From contig NZ_PYGA01000001.1 in NCBI RefSeq assembly GCF_003014485.1, positions 1-64,000 of the forward strand: a stretch of 64,000 nt of DNA, in the 5' to 3' direction. Positions 60,881 to 64,000 of this stretch are shown here, piece by piece. The DNA comes from Murinocardiopsis flavida. GTDB taxonomy: Bacteria > Actinomycetota > Actinomycetes > Streptosporangiales > Streptosporangiaceae. How positions within the stretch are numbered: position 1 is the first letter of the stretch; each line of letters opens with the position of its first letter. A model generated the notes under the pieces. That model saw nothing but the letters and a program-made list of their open reading frames with translations. It did no database searches and was not told the origin of the DNA. Made by a program: the position numbers and the translations under genes.

Positions 60881-61723
60881 TCAGATGCCGCCCGGGCTCC
60901 CCAACTCGATCGCCATCGCGGCCTCCTCGATCGACGCGCGCGCCTTGCGCATCGCCGCCACGATCTCGGCCTCCCTGGCGGGGGTCAGCCGGGCCAGCGG
61001 CACCGAGCAGCTGATCGCGTCGGTGGCGGGCTCCGAGTAGCGCAGCGGCAGCGAGAAGCAGTGCAGGCCGAGGCTGTTCTCCTGGCGGTCGACCGCATAG
61101 CCGCGGTCGCGCACCTCGGCGAGGTCGCGGGCCAGCGCGTCGCGGTCGGTGCGGGTGTGCTCGGTCAGCGGCGCGAGCACGTCCGGCAGATGCTCGGCCA
61201 CCTCATCACCGTCGAGCCCGGCGAGCAGCGCCTTGCCCAGTGCGGTGGAGTACGCGGGCAGGCGGCGGCCGACCCTGCTGTGCGGGCGGAGGTACTGGCT
61301 GGACGCCCGGGTGACCAGGTAGACGACGTCGCCGCCCGCGAGCCGGCCGAAGTGGAAGGTCTCGTCGAGCAGCTCGCCGAGGGAGTCGAGGACCGGTTTC
61401 GCGATGCGCACGTAGGGGTCGGTGTCGAGGTAGGTGGTCCCGGCCAGCAGCGCCCGAATGCCGATGGCGTACATGGTCCCCGACGGGTCTGTGCGCACCC
61501 AGCCGTACTTCACCAGCGTGCGCAGCAGCGCGTAGCAGCTGCTGCGGGGCATGGCGAGCGACTCGCTCAGCTCCCGGAGGCGGGCGGGGCGGTTCTGCCG
61601 GGCGGCCAGCAGTTCGAGCAGCTCCAATGTGCGCGCCGCCGACTTCACGTCGCGGACGCCGCCCGCCCTCGGCTCCGTGGAACTCCGAGCGTCGCCGCCT
61701 GAAACGCCGGCCGGATCAGCCAT
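60881..61723 (-). CDS. IclR-family transcriptional regulator
   Basis: A 280-aa regulator. The N-terminal winged helix is at about 25-85 (LRELSESLAMPRSSCYALLRTLVKYGWV) and the rest is the GAF-like IclR effector domain ending in LTPAREAEIVAAM. The ATG at 61723 was chosen for its AGAGGGT ribosome site; the frame is open further upstream but Cys/Gly-rich and not family-like. It lies upstream of the glucarate-dehydratase gene in the same direction and probably regulates it. Confidence 0.92.
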   Translation of the reverse strand: MADPAGVSGGDARSSTEPRAGGVRDVKSAARTLELLELLAARQNRPARLRELSESLAMPRSSCYALLRTLVKYGWVRTDPSGTMYAIGIRALLAGTTYLDTDPYVRIAKPVLDSLGELLDETFHFGRLAGGDVVYLVTRASSQYLRPHSRVGRRLPAYSTALGKALLAGLDGDEVAEHLPDVLAPLTEHTRTDRDALARDLAEVRDRGYAVDRQENSLGLHCFSLPLRYSEPATDAISCSVPLARLTPAREAEIVAAMRKARASIEEAAMAIELGSPGGI

Positions 61724-61976
61724 TGCCACCCTCTTCGCCATCGTGCCGGTCGGCACCACGCGACACCCGCCGACCCGGGCCACCACGCTACCGGCTGCCA
61801 GTCCCGGCCCCGCGCCCCCGGAACAGCACCGGTCCCAGGCCCCTACGCCCCAGGACAGCAGGGACGCGCCGCACACCCCCTGCGCCCCGGGACTCCACGG
61901 GCGTGCCTCCCACCCCCTTCACCCCCCGGTCACCAGGGCCGTGAGAACTGCCTCGCGCCGTCGAATGGCATTGGGT

Positions 61977-62633
61977 TCAGGCCCGCACCACGCCGTTCTG
62001 GTAGGCCCACACCACGGTTTGCACGCGGTCGCGGGTACCGATCTTGGTCATGGCCCGTCCGAGGTGCGACTTGACCGTGCTCGTCTCGATGAACAGCTCC
62101 CGGCCGATCTCGGCGTTCGACATCCCCTGCGCGAGCAGGCGCACGATCTCGGTCTCGCGGGTCGTCAGCAGGCCGAGGACCGCGGAATCGGCCTGGTGCG
62201 CGGGCCTGCGGCGGGCGAACTCGGCCATCACCCGCCGGGTGACGGCCTGGTCGACCAGGCCGTAGCCGCCCGCGAGCCGGCGCACGGCGTCGATGAGGTC
62301 GTCGGGGTCGGTGTCCTTGAGGATGAACCCGCCGGCGCCGGCCTCCAGTGCCCCGAAGACGTACTCGTCCAGGTCGAAGGTCGTGACGATGAGGATCTCG
62401 GGGGCGTCCGCTGCGGCATCGGCGAGGATGCGGCGGGTCGCCGACAGCCCGTCGCCGCCGGGCATCCGCACGTCCATGCAGATCACGTCGGGTTTCAGTC
62501 GTTCGGCGAGCTCGACCGCCGTGGGGCCGTCACCGCACTCGCCGACCACCTCGATGTCGTCGGCGAGGGTGAGGATGACGCGGAACCCGGCCCGGACGAT
62601 GGTCTGGTCGTCGACGAGGAGCACCCTGATCAC
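61977..62633 (-). CDS. NarL/FixJ-type response regulator
   Basis: A 218-aa two-component regulator. The receiver domain starts VIRVLLVDDQ; Asp54 in CMDVRMPG is the phospho-acceptor. The C-terminal LuxR helix-turn-helix is LTTRETEIVRLLAQGMSNAE...STVKSHL. GTG 62633 has GGAGGAGG upstream and shares one base with the stop of the kinase gene before it, so kinase and regulator are coupled. Confidence 0.94.
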   Translation of the reverse strand: MIRVLLVDDQTIVRAGFRVILTLADDIEVVGECGDGPTAVELAERLKPDVICMDVRMPGGDGLSATRRILADAAADAPEILIVTTFDLDEYVFGALEAGAGGFILKDTDPDDLIDAVRRLAGGYGLVDQAVTRRVMAEFARRRPAHQADSAVLGLLTTRETEIVRLLAQGMSNAEIGRELFIETSTVKSHLGRAMTKIGTRDRVQTVVWAYQNGVVRA

Positions 62634-64000
62634 TACGCCTCCTCCTGCCCGGCGGCCTTGGTGCGGGCCGGGGCGGTCTCGTTGCCGACGGGCAGGTCCA
62701 ATCGGACCCGCCACCCGCCCTCGGCGGTCGGGCCGGCCGCCAGTTCGGCGCCGACGAGCTGCGCCCGCTCCCGCATCCCCAGGAGGCCCAGGCCGCGCGG
62801 CGCGCCCGCCGGCTTCCCGCTCGCGGCCGGCCGGCCGTCGCCCGTCTCGTTCTCGACCCGCAGGACGATCCGCGAATCACGGTAGTGCAGCAGCACCCGC
62901 ACCGGTGTGTTCGGCGCGTGCTCGCGGGCGTTGGACAGCGCCTCCTGCGCGACCCGGTAGACGGTGACATCGGCGACCGGCGGCAGGCCGTACGGTTCGC
63001 CCTCGCGCTCCAGGGCGACCGAGCCGCCCAGCGCCTGCTCGGCCCCTACCAGGCGGTCGAGCGCCGCGGCCCCGGGGACCGGCGCCCCGCTCGCCCCGGG
63101 GAGCGTCCCCCCGCCCCCGGACGGGTCGGCCGCCTCCCCCGGTTCGCGCAGCGCCCCGACGACCAGTCGCAGGTTGTCGAGGGTCTCCCTGCCCTGCGAG
63201 CGGACCCAGGCCGTCGCCTCGCGGGCCGCGTTGTCGTCGCGGCCGATCAGCAGCTCCGCGGCGCCCAGCTGCACGACCATCCCGGACAGGTGGTGGGCGG
63301 CGATGTCGTGCAGTTCGCGTGCCATACGCGCCCGTTCGGCCATGATCGCGCCCTCGGCCCTCTCCCGCTGCCGCTGGACGTCCTCCGCGGCGCGGAGCCG
63401 GGTCAGGTCGGCGTAGCGCCGCCGCGTCGCCACGTGCGCGCCGACCAGCGCCGGGACCGCGTAGCTGAAAAGGGCGGCGATGAGAAGCCCGCCAACCAGG
63501 ATCCCGTTCCCCACCAGGCTCCACGGTTGCGAGACGGGTGCCGCGCCGGGCGCCGCGAGCGCGTCGAGCAGCGTCCCGGCGACCAGCGCGCCGGGGACCC
63601 CGATGAGGGCGGCGGCCGCGGCGAGGACTCGCAGCAGCCGGTGCGGCGGCAGCAGGGTGCCGCAGGTGTAGGCGGCGATGAACGGAGCGAGGCCCTGCAT
63701 CGACGAGTCCGGGGGCACCAGCGACAGGATCACCAGGTGGACGAGCACAACAGTGGCCAGGCACAGGACGGGCCGGCTGCGCCGCACGCAGAGCACCAGG
63801 GACTGGACGGACACCGCGGCGGCGAGCAGGGCCACGGCGCCCGGCGGGAGGCGGACGCCGTCCTCCTCCGCGAGGAGGACGACGAACGCCCAGAGCATCG
63901 CGCCGGAGACCGGCAGCACCACCGCGGCCAGCAGTCCGTCGCGGGCCAGTGGCGTCCGCAGCCCGAGGCGGTCGAGTGCGTCGTCCAGCCGGGCCGGGGC
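62633..64000 (-). CDS. Two-component sensor histidine kinase, NarL partner, 5' partial
   Basis: The frame stays open to the right edge, and the sequence beyond the GTG at 63922 still reads as a kinase N terminus (LDDALDRLGLRTPLARDG), so the start is outside the window. At least 455 residues: about five to six membrane helices, then the HisKA_3 phospho-acceptor His in MARELHDIAAHHL, and an HATPase domain (EALSNAREHAP, GLGLLGMRERA). The signal sensed is unknown. Confidence 0.92.
   Translation of the reverse strand, partial: APARLDDALDRLGLRTPLARDGLLAAVVLPVSGAMLWAFVVLLAEEDGVRLPPGAVALLAAAVSVQSLVLCVRRSRPVLCLATVVLVHLVILSLVPPDSSMQGLAPFIAAYTCGTLLPPHRLLRVLAAAAALIGVPGALVAGTLLDALAAPGAAPVSQPWSLVGNGILVGGLLIAALFSYAVPALVGAHVATRRRYADLTRLRAAEDVQRQRERAEGAIMAERARMARELHDIAAHHLSGMVVQLGAAELLIGRDDNAAREATAWVRSQGRETLDNLRLVVGALREPGEAADPSGGGGTLPGASGAPVPGAAALDRLVGAEQALGGSVALEREGEPYGLPPVADVTVYRVAQEALSNAREHAPNTPVRVLLHYRDSRIVLRVENETGDGRPAASGKPAGAPRGLGLLGMRERAQLVGAELAAGPTAEGGWRVRLDLPVGNETAPARTKAAGQEEA

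Noticed and set aside
1-64000. CRISPR arrays, tRNA or rRNA genes, insertion sequences, integrases
   Set aside because: None seen; the tandem repeats present are short coding or spacer repeats without CRISPR spacing.

Overview
The window is 64 kb of very GC-rich DNA with actinomycete features: GC-ending codons, GTG/TTG starts with purine-rich ribosome sites, 4-bp start/stop overlaps, and LAL, TetR, LacI, IclR and MerR regulators. A filamentous actinomycete is likely (Streptosporangiales/Nocardiopsaceae-like is only a guess). I see no rRNA, tRNA, CRISPR array, transposase or integrase.

Region 1 (1-28.8 kb, perhaps to 29.9 kb) is one side of a secondary-metabolite cluster. It opens inside a modular type I PKS (ER-KR-ACP plus a C-terminal docking tail, no thioesterase), so the next PKS subunit lies outside the window. 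Then come a methyltransferase, dTDP-hexose genes (glucose-1-P thymidylyltransferase, 4,6-dehydratase, two RmlC-type epimerases, a DegT/DnrJ aminotransferase), a DHA2 exporter with a divergent zinc-ribbon TetR regulator, a secreted penicillin-acylase-type Ntn hydrolase, an HSL-type hydrolase, a 924-aa LAL regulator, a type II thioesterase, an O-methyltransferase and a two-module NRPS (C-A-PCP-C-A-PCP-TE) whose first A domain carries a serine code. No glycosyltransferase, 2,3-dehydratase, 3,4-ketoisomerase or MbtH protein is visible.

Region 2 (28.9-42 kb): an acyl-CoA desaturase; a LacI-controlled divergon with a secreted glycosidase-like protein on one side and an operon of FAD oxidoreductase, hydantoinase-family protein, an unrecognised HExxH protein and a GntP-like permease on the other; then an S9 peptidase, a small membrane protein and a MerR regulator. 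Two promoters, those of the peptidase and of MerR, share a dyad placed in a 19-bp spacer, the arrangement MerR proteins act on.

Region 3 (42-50.4 kb): a DrrAB-like drug ABC exporter divergent from a translationally coupled trio (long TetR protein, winged-helix protein, PPDK-like protein lacking the PEP/pyruvate domain); a histidine phosphatase; an isoaspartyl-type methyltransferase of the kind found in ATP-grasp/FxLD RiPP loci, preceded by a short frame broken by an amber codon; an enoyl-CoA isomerase-like protein.

Region 4 (50.5-61.7 kb) looks like an aldarate uptake and breakdown locus: 5-dehydro-4-deoxyglucarate dehydratase divergent from a LysR regulator, a Dpp/Opp-type ABC importer (five genes), a D-2-hydroxyacid dehydrogenase, a glucarate-dehydratase-family enolase and an IclR regulator. 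Region 5 (62-64 kb) is a NarL-type response regulator and a histidine kinase cut by the right edge.

Spacers between convergent genes usually hold strong GC hairpins, several of them perfect inverted repeats. Coordinates, starts and motifs were read by eye; family names rest on motif recognition, not on database searches.
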